This document shows positions 1 through 6,067 of a stretch of 21,889 nucleotides of DNA, one piece after another (the stretch's first letter is position 1; each line of letters begins with the position of its first letter). Origin of the DNA: Patescibacteria group bacterium (GTDB lineage Bacteria > Patescibacteriota > Patescibacteriia > 2-12-FULL-60-25); NCBI GenBank assembly GCA_018061485.1, contig JAGOUA010000008.1, forward strand, positions 1 to 21,889. The letters are read 5' to 3'. Both the position numbers and the translations under genes were made by a program. The notes under the pieces are model-generated. The model worked only from the letters and a program-made list of their open reading frames with translations, was not told where the DNA came from and did no database searches.

Positions 1-139
1 TGATCGCGTGAAGGTCGGCGACAAAAAAGCGGCAGCGATAGTCGTGCTGAAGCATTCGCCATTGCGCCAGCGCGCCAATATAGTTGCCGAGGTGAGGCGT
101 GCTTGTGGGCTTGATGCCAGAAATAAGAAGGCGAGACAT
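1..139 (-). CDS. trpS: Tryptophan-tRNA ligase, N-terminal 46 residues (runs off the window)
   Basis: Charges tRNA-Trp with tryptophan in the cytoplasm. Only the first 46 codons are in the window. The peptide begins MSRLLISGIKPTS and continues with PHLGNYIGAL (about residues 15-24) and later FFVADLHAI. This is the class I TrpRS signature: the SGI-P element followed by the HIGH-like HLGN motif and the F-ADLHA strand. The ATG at 139 is supported by the normal distance between the start and the SGI motif and by a promoter whose -10 box ends six bases upstream. It lies downstream of RNase J on the same strand but has its own promoter after the RNase J terminator. The family call is secure; the gene is incomplete only because the window ends. 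Confidence 0.9.
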   Translation of the reverse strand, partial: MSRLLISGIKPTSTPHLGNYIGALAQWRMLQHDYRCRFFVADLHAI

Positions 140-145
140 AGGATA

Positions 146-174
146 AGCCTATCGCACCACCTCAAAAAGGGCAA
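146..174 (-). promoter_or_regulatory. trpS promoter, apparently leaderless
   Basis: Minus strand: TTGCCC (174-169), 17-bp spacer, TAGGCT (151-146), then six bases to the ATG at 139. A start point about seven bases after the -10 box falls on or next to the ATG, so the transcript would have almost no leader. No Shine-Dalgarno sequence is present. Confidence 0.55.
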
Positions 175-213
175 AAGCCTCCCAGTGTCGATACGCGAAA
201 GAGGTGATAGGAA

Positions 214-239
214 CAAAAACGCCCCCATGTGGGGACGTT
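214..239 (-). terminator. Intrinsic terminator after RNase J
   Basis: On the minus strand AACG-T-CCCC, loop ACAT, GGGG-G-CGTT is followed by a run of T, just after the RNase J stop. The two arms pair apart from one mismatch. It separates RNase J from trpS. Confidence 0.8.
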
Positions 240-244
240 GTTTG

Positions 245-2290
245 TTAGACCTCGATGATCAGAGGAATCACCATCGGTCGTTGTTCTGTCTTGAGATAGA
301 GGAACTCGCCGACTTCATCACGAAGCTTATCTTTGAGATACGTTCCGTGCGAGCCGCCCACCGAAGGGTCAGATTCTTTGAAGACATTCGCTGCTTTGTG
401 GCGTGTCTGCATAATCAGCTCGACTTGGTCTTTCATGTAGATAAACCCACGCGCGATGATGTCCGGAAGGGCTTGAAGCTTGCCGGTGTGCGCGTCGATA
501 ATAGCGAGCACAATCACGAAGCCGTCGCTCGCGAGTTGTTGACGATCGCGAAGCACGATTTGGTTGGTGTTGCCAACGCCGAGACCATCGACGAACACAT
601 AGTCCGTGGTGACTTTGCGGTTGGTGAGCATGCCATTGCCTTCGCGGTCGAACTCCATGATCTGACCGTTGTCCGCGATAAAGATGTTGCTTCGAGGGAA
701 GCCGTTCTTTTCGGCGACTTTTGCGTGGTCACACAAGAAGGAGTAGTTACCCTCGATTGGCACGATGTATTTTGGTTTGACGTAGTTGTGCATCTCCACG
801 AGGTCTTCTTGTTTTGCGTGACCTCCGGCGTGCACATCCATGAGTTTATAGTGGATAACCTCGGCGCCTTCGCGGTAGAGCGTGTCTTTGACGCGCTGAA
901 CAGAGCGCTCGTTTCCCGGAATCACCGACGAGGAGAACACGACGGTATCACCCGGTTCAATCGCAACAAACGGATGTTCGTGGTTCGCGATGCGCATGAG
1001 CGCGGCACGTTCTTCGCCTTGTGCGCCCGTACAGATCACGGCGACGTTTTCGCGAGGGTAGTTATTCACCTCTTTTGTTTCGATCAGCGTGCCTTTTTTG
1101 ATGTTCATGTAGCCAAGCTGTTGCGCGATAGCGACGTTCGAACGCATGGAGAAGCCTTCAACGGCTACTTTGCGGTTGGCGCGTTCACAGGCGAGAATAA
1201 TCTGCTGAACACGCGCAATCATAGACGCGAACGTTCCAATAATGATGCGGCCTTTGGCGTTTTTGATGATCTCGTCCAAGTTGCCTTGAATTTCAAACTC
1301 TGGAAGCTGCTTTCCCGGCTGAGAGGCGTTTGTCGAGTCGATAAGCAACGCGAGAACGTTGCGTTCAGCGAGTTGCTTAATCTTGTCCGTTTCTTGCAAA
1401 GACTGCGAACCGGGTTCGGAATCGAGCTTAAAGTCACCCGTGTGGACGATGGTTCCACAAGGAGTGCCAACGATCACACCCATGGAACAAGGAATCGAGT
1501 GGGATACGCCGAAGAACTCCACTTTGAAGGCGCCGAGCTGCAACACATCGTCAGACTTAATAACGTTGATGCGAAGCGGTGGCTTGTCGCGATGATCTTC
1601 TTGGCGTTTTGCAATAATGCCGCATGTCAGGTCGGTCGCGAATAGGGGAGGGTTACCCAAAAGCGGCATCAAGTGAGGAATGCCACCGATGTGATCGTAG
1701 TGTCCGTGGGTGATAATCACGCCGCGCACATTGCGCTCTTTTCCCTTGAGGTACGACATGTTTGGCACGATGTAGTCCACACCAGGCATGTCTTCGTCAG
1801 GAAACTGCAATCCAAGGTCAATGATAATAATGTCATTGCCGTATTCAAGAAGCGTACAGTTACGACCGACTTCTTCGTTTCCACCGAGCACAATCACGCG
1901 CAGACGTTCGTCGTGAGGCGTGGCCATCTCTTCGTCGGTACCGGTTTTGTGCGAAGGTTTGTTTTTAAAGGTTTGCATGCGTGGAAGAGCGGCAAACGCG
2001 CCACCCATAGGACCGCGCTTGCGCTTGCGTTTGACCTCTTGCTTGTCGCTTGGGCCGAACATTGGTTTACCACCTTCTTCTTTTGCGAAACCCTTCTTTA
2101 AAGAAGCGCTGAGCGGAGCGGATGGATCGGTTGGAGTGGAGGATTGAGTATTGCGAGGCGCAAAAACGCCTAGAGATTTGGTATCGGTATATTTTGCCGC
2201 AAACGGTCGTCGGTTGAACGGACGCGCACCCGAAAAAGGGCGTCGTGCCGGTGTTGGCGACGTTGGTTGCGAAGAATTCGTTGCATCCAT
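245..2290 (-). CDS. rnj: Ribonuclease J (MBL-fold, beta-CASP exo/endoribonuclease)
   Basis: RNase J degrades and matures RNA with 5'-to-3' exonuclease and endonuclease activity in the cytoplasm. The 681-residue product has the metallo-beta-lactamase metal motif HGHYDH at residues 195-200, preceded by LRVIVLGGNEEVGRNC (from about residue 130), then GVSHSIPCSMG and HTGDFKLD, which supply further metal ligands. A beta-CASP domain and the usual RNase J C-terminal domain (ALPDIIARGFIYMKD) follow. The N-terminal ~128 residues before the catalytic core are low-complexity and rich in Pro, Ser, Arg and Lys (KRKRKRG at about 88-94), possibly an RNA-binding or disordered tail. No Shine-Dalgarno precedes the ATG; the upstream bases are pyrimidine-rich. 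A later start near residue 122 (MATPHDERL) would remove the extension and cannot be excluded. Confidence 0.96.
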   Translation of the reverse strand: MDATNSSQPTSPTPARRPFSGARPFNRRPFAAKYTDTKSLGVFAPRNTQSSTPTDPSAPLSASLKKGFAKEEGGKPMFGPSDKQEVKRKRKRGPMGGAFAALPRMQTFKNKPSHKTGTDEEMATPHDERLRVIVLGGNEEVGRNCTLLEYGNDIIIIDLGLQFPDEDMPGVDYIVPNMSYLKGKERNVRGVIITHGHYDHIGGIPHLMPLLGNPPLFATDLTCGIIAKRQEDHRDKPPLRINVIKSDDVLQLGAFKVEFFGVSHSIPCSMGVIVGTPCGTIVHTGDFKLDSEPGSQSLQETDKIKQLAERNVLALLIDSTNASQPGKQLPEFEIQGNLDEIIKNAKGRIIIGTFASMIARVQQIILACERANRKVAVEGFSMRSNVAIAQQLGYMNIKKGTLIETKEVNNYPRENVAVICTGAQGEERAALMRIANHEHPFVAIEPGDTVVFSSSVIPGNERSVQRVKDTLYREGAEVIHYKLMDVHAGGHAKQEDLVEMHNYVKPKYIVPIEGNYSFLCDHAKVAEKNGFPRSNIFIADNGQIMEFDREGNGMLTNRKVTTDYVFVDGLGVGNTNQIVLRDRQQLASDGFVIVLAIIDAHTGKLQALPDIIARGFIYMKDQVELIMQTRHKAANVFKESDPSVGGSHGTYLKDKLRDEVGEFLYLKTEQRPMVIPLIIEV

Positions 2291-2580
2291 AGGAAGGAAA
2301 ACGAAAAAGAGTGAAGAGTAATCAGGAAAAGTCTCTACCTAGAAGAAAAAAGAACGATCTCGAAACGAGGTATTTCCTTCGCGGAACGACTTATACACGG
2401 GCTCAAACACGTTTCAGCACATCTATAAGGTGTCTCGCGTAAGACATCGTAGCAGGTGGGTGGATGATTGTCAAACAGAAACGGGCCTTTTTTGGCTAGT
2501 TTAAGCTCTTTTTTAGGGATTTATTTCGAAAAAACACGTGGTTTGTGAAAAAGGGGGACGCTTGCTAGGATACAAGTCCT
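2291..2580. other. Divergent intergenic region between RNase J and nitroreductase
   Basis: These 290 bases separate two divergent genes. The right edge holds the nitroreductase promoter. I found no convincing promoter for RNase J; a possible TACTCT -10 box about 24 bases before its ATG lacks a recognisable -35. No RNA gene, repeat or further ORF was recognised. Confidence 0.6.
2543..2571 (+). promoter_or_regulatory. Nitroreductase promoter, apparently leaderless
   Basis: TTGTGA (2543-2548), 17-bp spacer, TAGGAT (2566-2571), nine bases to the ATG at 2581. The predicted transcript starts within a few bases of the start codon, and there is no Shine-Dalgarno sequence. Confidence 0.6.
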
Positions 2581-3180
2581 ATGATTCACGATCTTCTTCT
2601 CAAGCGGTTCGCTACCAAGCAGTTTGATGCCACAAAAACGGTTTCTGACGAGCATTTGGCGCAGATTCTCGAAGCGGCGCGCCTCTCTCCTTCGAGCGCG
2701 AATACGCAGCCATGGAAGATTCTCGTGGTCACGAATCCTGCGTTGCGCGAGGCTCTCAAGCCACACGCCTATGGACAGGCGCAAGTTACCGACGCAAGTC
2801 ACTTGCTTGTTGTTTGTGCCGTGAATGATCCAATGCCACGTATTCAAGAAACGGCCGCCCTTATTCGTGCGCAGTCTGGTGATGAAGCGGCAGACGGTTA
2901 CGTTAAGATGGTGACGGGGTGGATTCCGCCCACGGAAGAGGCAAAACGTGGATGGTTGTCCCGACAAACATACATCGCTTTGCAGTCCATGATGCTTGCT
3001 GCGGCTGAGCTTGGTATTGATTCCTGTCCGATGGAGGGTTTTAACCCAACGGCGTTTGCAGAGGCCCTTGGTCTGACGGATGTTACGCCTGTGACCTTGT
3101 TGCCAATCGGCTACGCCGCTTCCGCCGGTCATCCAAAGGTGCGTATCGCGCTTGATTCCATGGTGGAATATCGAGGGTAG
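2581..3180 (+). CDS. Nitroreductase family protein (FMN-dependent NAD(P)H oxidoreductase)
   Basis: Nitroreductases are FMN-binding flavoenzymes that use NAD(P)H to reduce nitroaromatics, quinones or other electrophiles. The 199-residue product has the family layout: an N-terminal RFATKQFD element (about residues 9-16), the FMN-binding SPSSANTQPWKI segment (about 36-47), and a C-terminal AELGIDSCPMEGF...LPIGYA region typical of NfsB-like proteins. Length is normal. It is a single gene with its own promoter, between the divergent RNase J gene and the convergent accessory operon. The substrate cannot be told from sequence. Confidence 0.93.
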   Translation: MIHDLLLKRFATKQFDATKTVSDEHLAQILEAARLSPSSANTQPWKILVVTNPALREALKPHAYGQAQVTDASHLLVVCAVNDPMPRIQETAALIRAQSGDEAADGYVKMVTGWIPPTEEAKRGWLSRQTYIALQSMMLAAAELGIDSCPMEGFNPTAFAEALGLTDVTPVTLLPIGYAASAGHPKVRIALDSMVEYRG

Positions 3181-3229
3181 AAAAATCATCACAGCGCTTC
3201 AACAAGAGTGTTGCAGAGCTCTGACGAGC

Positions 3230-3262
3230 GCCCCACGGACTGACAGAACGTCAGGGTGGGGC
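3230..3262. terminator. Imperfect hairpin between convergent genes, possible terminator
   Basis: GCCCCAC (3230-3236) pairs with GTGGGGC (3256-3262) and an inner CTGAC (3240-3244) pairs with GTCAG (3250-3254). A short T run follows about 15 bases later on the plus strand, too far for a classic intrinsic terminator. It sits between the ends of the nitroreductase gene and the minus-strand accessory operon, so a termination or RNA-stability role is likely but unproven. Confidence 0.45.
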
Positions 3263-3269
3263 TAGTGTG

Positions 3270-3833
3270 TTATGCTTTTTGGTACCTACGAATAAAGTCC
3301 GTCACGTCTTGAGCGTCCCTCACCAACGAATCGATAACACCGCGCAAGAACTGCTGACCCTCCCGAGACGGCGCAATACGAAGCATTTCTTGCAGGGCGA
3401 GCAACAGGTATCGCGTCTGCTCCGCAAGGGTCTTCAGCTCCGCCCAGGCGGTCGCTTGGGTCATGTCCTGTGTGGGGCACTCATGCGTTTCGCCTCGCAA
3501 AAAATCAACACGTTCTCCCATCTCGCGTGCAATGATCTCGGCGACCATGGACAGATCGTCACGCTTGGTAGTGATCCATCGCTGATGACTACAGCGCTCT
3601 TCGATCTTGCACATGACCTGCTTTTTGGGATAAGCCGAAATAAAGCAAGCAATACTCGGGTCGTGGATGATCTTGCCGATCCCCACAAGCCAGTCGAGTA
3701 GAGACTTCCGATGATTGGGCCACTGGAGCGCACCATGCTCATCTCGGGTAAGCTTTTTTGTGTTCAAATGAGCGCACCATCCCTCCACGCCGTCGGGGGT
3801 CAAAAACGTATTCACAATCTTCCTCTTTCCCAT
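3270..3833 (-). CDS. Unrecognised 187-residue soluble protein (accessory operon, second gene)
   Basis: I do not recognise a family. The product starts MGKRKIVNTFLTPDG, has no signal peptide or membrane segment, and carries cysteines at residues 20, 63, 75, 81 and 119, with Cys75/Cys81/His83 close together as a possible but unproven metal site. The C-terminal ~65 residues look helical. The start at 3833 is chosen because AGGTGA (minus strand, 3843-3838) lies four bases upstream; that ribosome-binding site contains the stop codon of the 24-codon leader ORF. An in-frame upstream ATG at 3899 would add 22 residues, but those codons lie inside the duplicated leader in a different frame from its small ORF. 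Probably co-transcribed with the 80-residue gene upstream. Confidence 0.75.
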   Translation of the reverse strand: MGKRKIVNTFLTPDGVEGWCAHLNTKKLTRDEHGALQWPNHRKSLLDWLVGIGKIIHDPSIACFISAYPKKQVMCKIEERCSHQRWITTKRDDLSMVAEIIAREMGERVDFLRGETHECPTQDMTQATAWAELKTLAEQTRYLLLALQEMLRIAPSREGQQFLRGVIDSLVRDAQDVTDFIRRYQKA

Positions 3834-3837
3834 GATG

Positions 3838-3912
3838 TCACCTGAGGTGAGTCTTCTTCGCGAAACGCATGTCTTCCGGATATTCCACCGGTTGATCATA
3901 TGTATCGTTCAT
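3838..3912 (-). CDS. 24-codon leader ORF, copy A
   Basis: Encodes MNDTYDQPVEYPED then MRFAKKTHLR. A GAGG ribosome-binding site (minus strand 3921-3918) lies five bases before the ATG, and the TGA stop is part of AGGTGA, the ribosome-binding site of the next gene, whose ATG follows four bases later. This is the arrangement expected for translational coupling. Copy B at 4333-4407 differs by one base, changing Val9 to Ala. No similarity to a known peptide is recognised. Translation is inferred from the well-placed signals and exact conservation of the frame. Confidence 0.6.
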   Translation of the reverse strand: MNDTYDQPVEYPEDMRFAKKTHLR

Positions 3913-3921
3913 CGAAGCCTC
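3838..3921 (-). repeat. 84-bp duplicated leader, copy A
   Basis: Matches 4333-4416 at 83 of 84 positions, same orientation. It runs from the GAGG site before the leader ORF to the end of its TGA stop, and similarity stops on both sides apart from a shared CATGAT around the next start codon. Confidence 0.95.
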
Positions 3922-4084
3922 ACAACAATCGTCTAGCGCGCCACTTCTTCTAGACGGTTCTTGTGAGGCCGGGAACAGAGTGTTCCCGACAGTCGGTTTA
4001 TCTGGCCGAAACCAGCACCCTCCGAAGAGAAGTGGATGTTAGTTCCGGGTGGCTAGTCCGGACGGATCACGCTCCTGCTCTTGC
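3922..4084 (-). other. Hairpin-rich intergenic region between the two accessory genes
   Basis: No ORF was recognised. It contains several self-complementary segments: CGTCTAG (3930-3936) with CTAGACG (3950-3956); GGGAACA (3971-3977) with TGTTCCC (3981-3987); CTGG (4002-4005) with CCAG (4012-4015); and CTC (4020-4022) with GAG (4027-4029). Without a T run none is a classic terminator. It may be a structured 3' region, an RNA processing site or an unannotated small RNA. Confidence 0.5.
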
Positions 4085-4327
4085 CTAGGGCGATCGTAGC
4101 GACTCCTTTCCAGCGGTCTCGGGGCGCGTCTTCTCGCAGGCGTCTTTGAAGGGCCTGTTCAGGTCCTCAATTATCAGCTCGAAAGCCGCGCGCTGGCGGG
4201 CGACCACTTCCTCCGCCCATGCTACGGGCGCCGTCAGGGCCTGGCGCCGTACCATTCCCATCTGGCCCAAGAGCCCCACCATCCACACCAGCACGCCCGC
4301 CACTCCCAGTGCCACGGTCTTCTTCAT
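4085..4327 (-). CDS. Unrecognised 80-residue membrane-anchored or secreted protein (accessory operon, first gene)
   Basis: I do not recognise a family. The product begins MKKTVALGVAGVLVW and stays hydrophobic to about residue 24, so it has an uncleaved anchor or a signal peptide. The rest, about 55 residues, is charged and probably helical (WAEEVVARQRAAFELIIEDL). The ATG at 4327 is chosen over a GTG at 4336 because AGGTGA (minus strand 4338-4333) lies five bases upstream. As in the next gene, that site includes the stop of a 24-codon leader ORF. The coding sequence is visibly richer in G+C than neighbouring core genes, which suggests a different origin. Confidence 0.72.
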   Translation of the reverse strand: MKKTVALGVAGVLVWMVGLLGQMGMVRRQALTAPVAWAEEVVARQRAAFELIIEDLNRPFKDACEKTRPETAGKESLRSP

Positions 4328-4332
4328 GATCT

Positions 4333-4407
4333 TCACCTGAGGTGAGTCTTCTTCGCGAAACGCATGTCTTCCGGATATTCCGCCGGTTGATCATATGTAT
4401 CGTTCAT
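4333..4407 (-). CDS. 24-codon leader ORF, copy B
   Basis: Encodes MNDTYDQPAEYPED then MRFAKKTHLR, identical to copy A except Ala9 for Val9. GAGG (minus strand 4416-4413) lies five bases before the ATG, and the TGA stop sits in the AGGTGA ribosome-binding site of the 80-residue gene. Just upstream on the minus strand CCTC-TTTC-GAGG could fold and hide this GAGG site; copy A lacks that hairpin. Confidence 0.6.
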   Translation of the reverse strand: MNDTYDQPAEYPEDMRFAKKTHLR

Positions 4408-4416
4408 CGAAGCCTC
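4333..4416 (-). repeat. 84-bp duplicated leader, copy B
   Basis: Second copy of the repeat at 3838-3921, one mismatch in 84 bases. The downstream genes are unrelated to each other, so only the leader is shared. Confidence 0.95.
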
Positions 4417-4598
4417 GAAAGAGGGCTCCTCCTGGTTTTTTGTCGAGAGAGAAGGGCTTGTTCGAGGTTTCGATGTGAGGAAGAGCTGTAAAGTATCGGT
4501 GTATCAATGAGGGGAGAATCGTCCAAAGATCGGATGCGTGTTTCGGGATCTTCCTAGTTTTTAGTACGATTTTTCTTGTTTTTTGTGCGAACGTGGGT

Positions 4599-4627
4599 AC
4601 CCTATACGAATCTGATTATTTTGTCAA
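4599..4627 (-). promoter_or_regulatory. Accessory operon promoter
   Basis: Minus strand: perfect -35 TTGACA (4627-4622), 17-bp spacer, TAGGGT (4604-4599). Transcripts would start near 4592, giving a leader of about 185 bases before the first small ORF. Confidence 0.5.
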
Positions 4628-4705
4628 GAGTAGACTTACAACAACTATTCTTTTTACTCAATAGAGCGAATATTCGTGTCAGGACGAGAGTGACGTGCGG
4701 CCCTC

Positions 4706-4734
4706 TTGCCTCCTTACTCCCGCGTCGCTACACT
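4706..4734 (+). promoter_or_regulatory. MBL-fold gene promoter, apparently leaderless
   Basis: TTGCCT (4706-4711), 17-bp spacer, TACACT (4729-4734), eleven bases to the ATG at 4746, leaving about five untranslated bases and no Shine-Dalgarno sequence. Confidence 0.6.
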
Positions 4735-4745
4735 CCAGATATTCT

Positions 4746-5387
4746 ATGCACATCTACTGGCACGGTTATTCTTGCGTTCGTATTGAAACGGAAACGCGCA
4801 TTGGTCCCGTCACGGTTTTGACCGATCCTTTTGATAGCGAAACGGGGGTACGCTTTCCTAAGACGCTTACGCCTGACATTGTGGTGTTGTCCCATCAAGA
4901 CAAAAAGCGTTTTCCCATGGATTTCGAAAAAAAGCCTTTCTTGATTAACGATCCTGGAGAGTACGAGGTAAAAGGGGTGTTTGCGTTTGGTATTCCTGTT
5001 GAACGTCCAGATAAGGCGCATCCACACGGGGTGATGTTTCGGTTGAATATCGAGGGAATGACGCTTGGTTTTTTGGGTGGAATGGATCGTATTCCGACGG
5101 ATAAGGAGATCGCGGAGCTTGAAAACATCGACATCTTATTGCTGCCTGTAGGGGGTTCTGGTCAGCTCACAGCACAGCAAGCGATGGAAACGATCACGCG
5201 CATCGAGCCGCGTATGGTGATTCCGCTCGGGCATTTTGTCGAAGGAATGAAGGAAGAAACAGCCTCAGTAGATGCATTTTGCCAGCTTATGAGTGCTTGT
5301 AAGCGGGCTGACGTCACCAAGCTCAAGATTCAAAAGAAGGATTTGCCGGCGGATGAGATGGTGATTACCGTCATTGAAAAGTCATAA
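4746..5387 (+). CDS. MBL-fold protein with a degenerate metal-binding motif
   Basis: The 213-residue product has the fold pattern of the UlaG-like/Lactamase_B_3 group: MHIYWHGYSCVRIE at the N-terminus, TDPFD, then PDIVVLSHQDKKR, and a C-terminal VGGSGQLTAQQAMETI...MVIPLGHF segment. Active members usually have HxHxDH where this one has SHQDKK, and a metal-ligand histidine before GD where this one has LGGMD. Most expected metal ligands therefore seem missing, and it may be inactive as a hydrolase or bind metal differently. The ATG at 4746 is chosen because the homologous region starts there and the promoter lies just upstream; an in-frame start 17 codons earlier overlaps the promoter. The next feature is structured repeat E1. 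Confidence 0.8.
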   Translation: MHIYWHGYSCVRIETETRIGPVTVLTDPFDSETGVRFPKTLTPDIVVLSHQDKKRFPMDFEKKPFLINDPGEYEVKGVFAFGIPVERPDKAHPHGVMFRLNIEGMTLGFLGGMDRIPTDKEIAELENIDILLLPVGGSGQLTAQQAMETITRIEPRMVIPLGHFVEGMKEETASVDAFCQLMSACKRADVTKLKIQKKDLPADEMVITVIEKS

Positions 5388-5506
5388 GAGCGCCTCAGAT
5401 GAGCGCTCTGCGCGAGCTTCACGAAAAATATCCTCACCGCACCATATGTGCGCTTCCGGTTCTTTTTCGCTCCAGCTCATCACAGAGCACCTCATCTGAA
5501 ACGCTC
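5388..5506 (+). repeat. Structured intergenic repeat E1
   Basis: Outer inverted arms GAGCG..TCAGATGAG (5388-5403) and CTCATCTGA..CGCTC (5491-5506). Inside, GAGCT (5414-5418) pairs with AGCTC (5474-5478), CGAAAAA (5422-5428) with TTTTTCG (5463-5469), and core stem CGCAC (5438-5442) with GTGCG (5448-5452). The core is flanked by TCCTC and TCCGG. It begins right after the MBL-gene stop, and the first arm plus 5403-5409 could also fold alone (AGAGCGC/GCGCTCT). Same family as E2, E3 and E4. Confidence 0.85.
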
Positions 5507-5535
5507 TCGTGCGAGAGGGTATGTGTTTTTACGTC

Positions 5536-5541
5536 TAATCT
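5536..5541 (+). promoter_or_regulatory. Possible -10 box of mscL
   Basis: TAATCT ends six bases before the mscL ATG, consistent with a leaderless transcript. I see no good -35 at the right distance, so this is weak alone; the spacing matches the other promoters in the window. Confidence 0.35.
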
Positions 5542-5547
5542 TGCGCT

Positions 5548-5955
5548 ATGAGTATCATACAAGAATTCCGAGAGTTCGCGATTCGTGGAAACGTCGTTGA
5601 TCTTGCGGTGGGTATTTTGATTGGTGGGGCGTTCGGCAAAATCGTGAACTCGCTCGTGAACGATGTGGTGATGCCGCCCATCAGTTTGTTATTGCAGGGA
5701 GTGAATGTTCGCGATCTTCGTTTGGTGCTGCGTACGAATGCCGAAGGAGAGGCGCTGTCCTCGATTGGATATGGGCAGTTTTTGCAGAATGCCTTGGAGT
5801 TTTTCGTGATCGCGATGGCGGTCTTTGTGTTTGTGAAGGCGATGAACCGTCTTCGACGTCGATTCGAAGGACAAAAAGAACAAGAAGCAGCAAAGCTTCC
5901 GTCAGAAGAGGTGCTCTTGTTGCGAGAGATTCGTGACGCGCTCAAGAGAAAATAG
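5548..5955 (+). CDS. mscL: Large-conductance mechanosensitive channel
   Basis: MscL forms a pentameric inner-membrane pore that opens under membrane tension to release solutes on osmotic downshock. The 135-residue product has the family's near-invariant N-terminal helix and first transmembrane segment (FREFAIRGNVVDLAVGILIG, about residues 6-25), followed by GAFGKIVNSLVNDVVMPPIS. A periplasmic loop, a second transmembrane helix (about residues 81-98) and a charged C-terminal helical bundle (EEVLLLREIRDALKRK) follow. Length is normal. No Shine-Dalgarno sequence; monocistronic between repeat E1 and the abiE locus. Confidence 0.97.
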   Translation: MSIIQEFREFAIRGNVVDLAVGILIGGAFGKIVNSLVNDVVMPPISLLLQGVNVRDLRLVLRTNAEGEALSSIGYGQFLQNALEFFVIAMAVFVFVKAMNRLRRRFEGQKEQEAAKLPSEEVLLLREIRDALKRK

Positions 5956-6016
5956 ATTTTGAGGAGATGCTTGTTTGGTAAGTAATACGGTCGTGCTGGC
6001 TTTTTTAGTGAAAGTA

Positions 6017-6059
6017 TGCTATAATATGTACTGGAAATAGCCTTTAAGGTATTTTCCAG
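6017..6059 (+). promoter_or_regulatory. abiE promoter and palindromic operator
   Basis: An extended -10 element TG-C-TATAAT (6017-6025) is followed at 6031-6059 by an imperfect inverted repeat: CTGGAAATA (6031-6039) against TATTTTCCAG (6050-6059), around CCTTTAAGG. It lies where transcription starts, eight bases before the abiEi ATG. AbiEi antitoxins are known to repress their own operon by binding inverted repeats, so this is the likely operator. Confidence 0.7.
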
Positions 6060-6067
6060 TCGCTATT

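Larger units (their letters stand above)
4417..4745. other. Divergent intergenic region with promoters on both strands
   Basis: Holds the minus-strand accessory-operon promoter (4599-4627) and the plus-strand MBL promoter (4706-4734). The roughly 175 bases between the minus-strand start point and the leader repeat form a long untranslated leader with no ORF I can support. CGAATATTCG at 4667-4676 is a short perfect palindrome between the two promoters and could be an operator. Confidence 0.5.

Noticed and set aside
8..1645. Long plus-strand open frame (545 codons) across trpS and RNase J
   Set aside because: It lies antisense to clear trpS and RNase J coding sequence and its translation has no recognisable domain; a by-product of codon bias.
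3834..3899. 22-residue N-terminal extension of the 187-residue accessory protein
   Set aside because: The in-frame ATG lies inside the duplicated leader. In copy B the same frame does not join the downstream gene, while the small ORF frame with GAGG and TGA/AGGTGA signals is the same in both copies.
5387..5409. Simple intrinsic terminator after the MBL gene
   Set aside because: AGAGCGC/GCGCTCT has no T run, and the sequence is better explained as the left arm of repeat E1.
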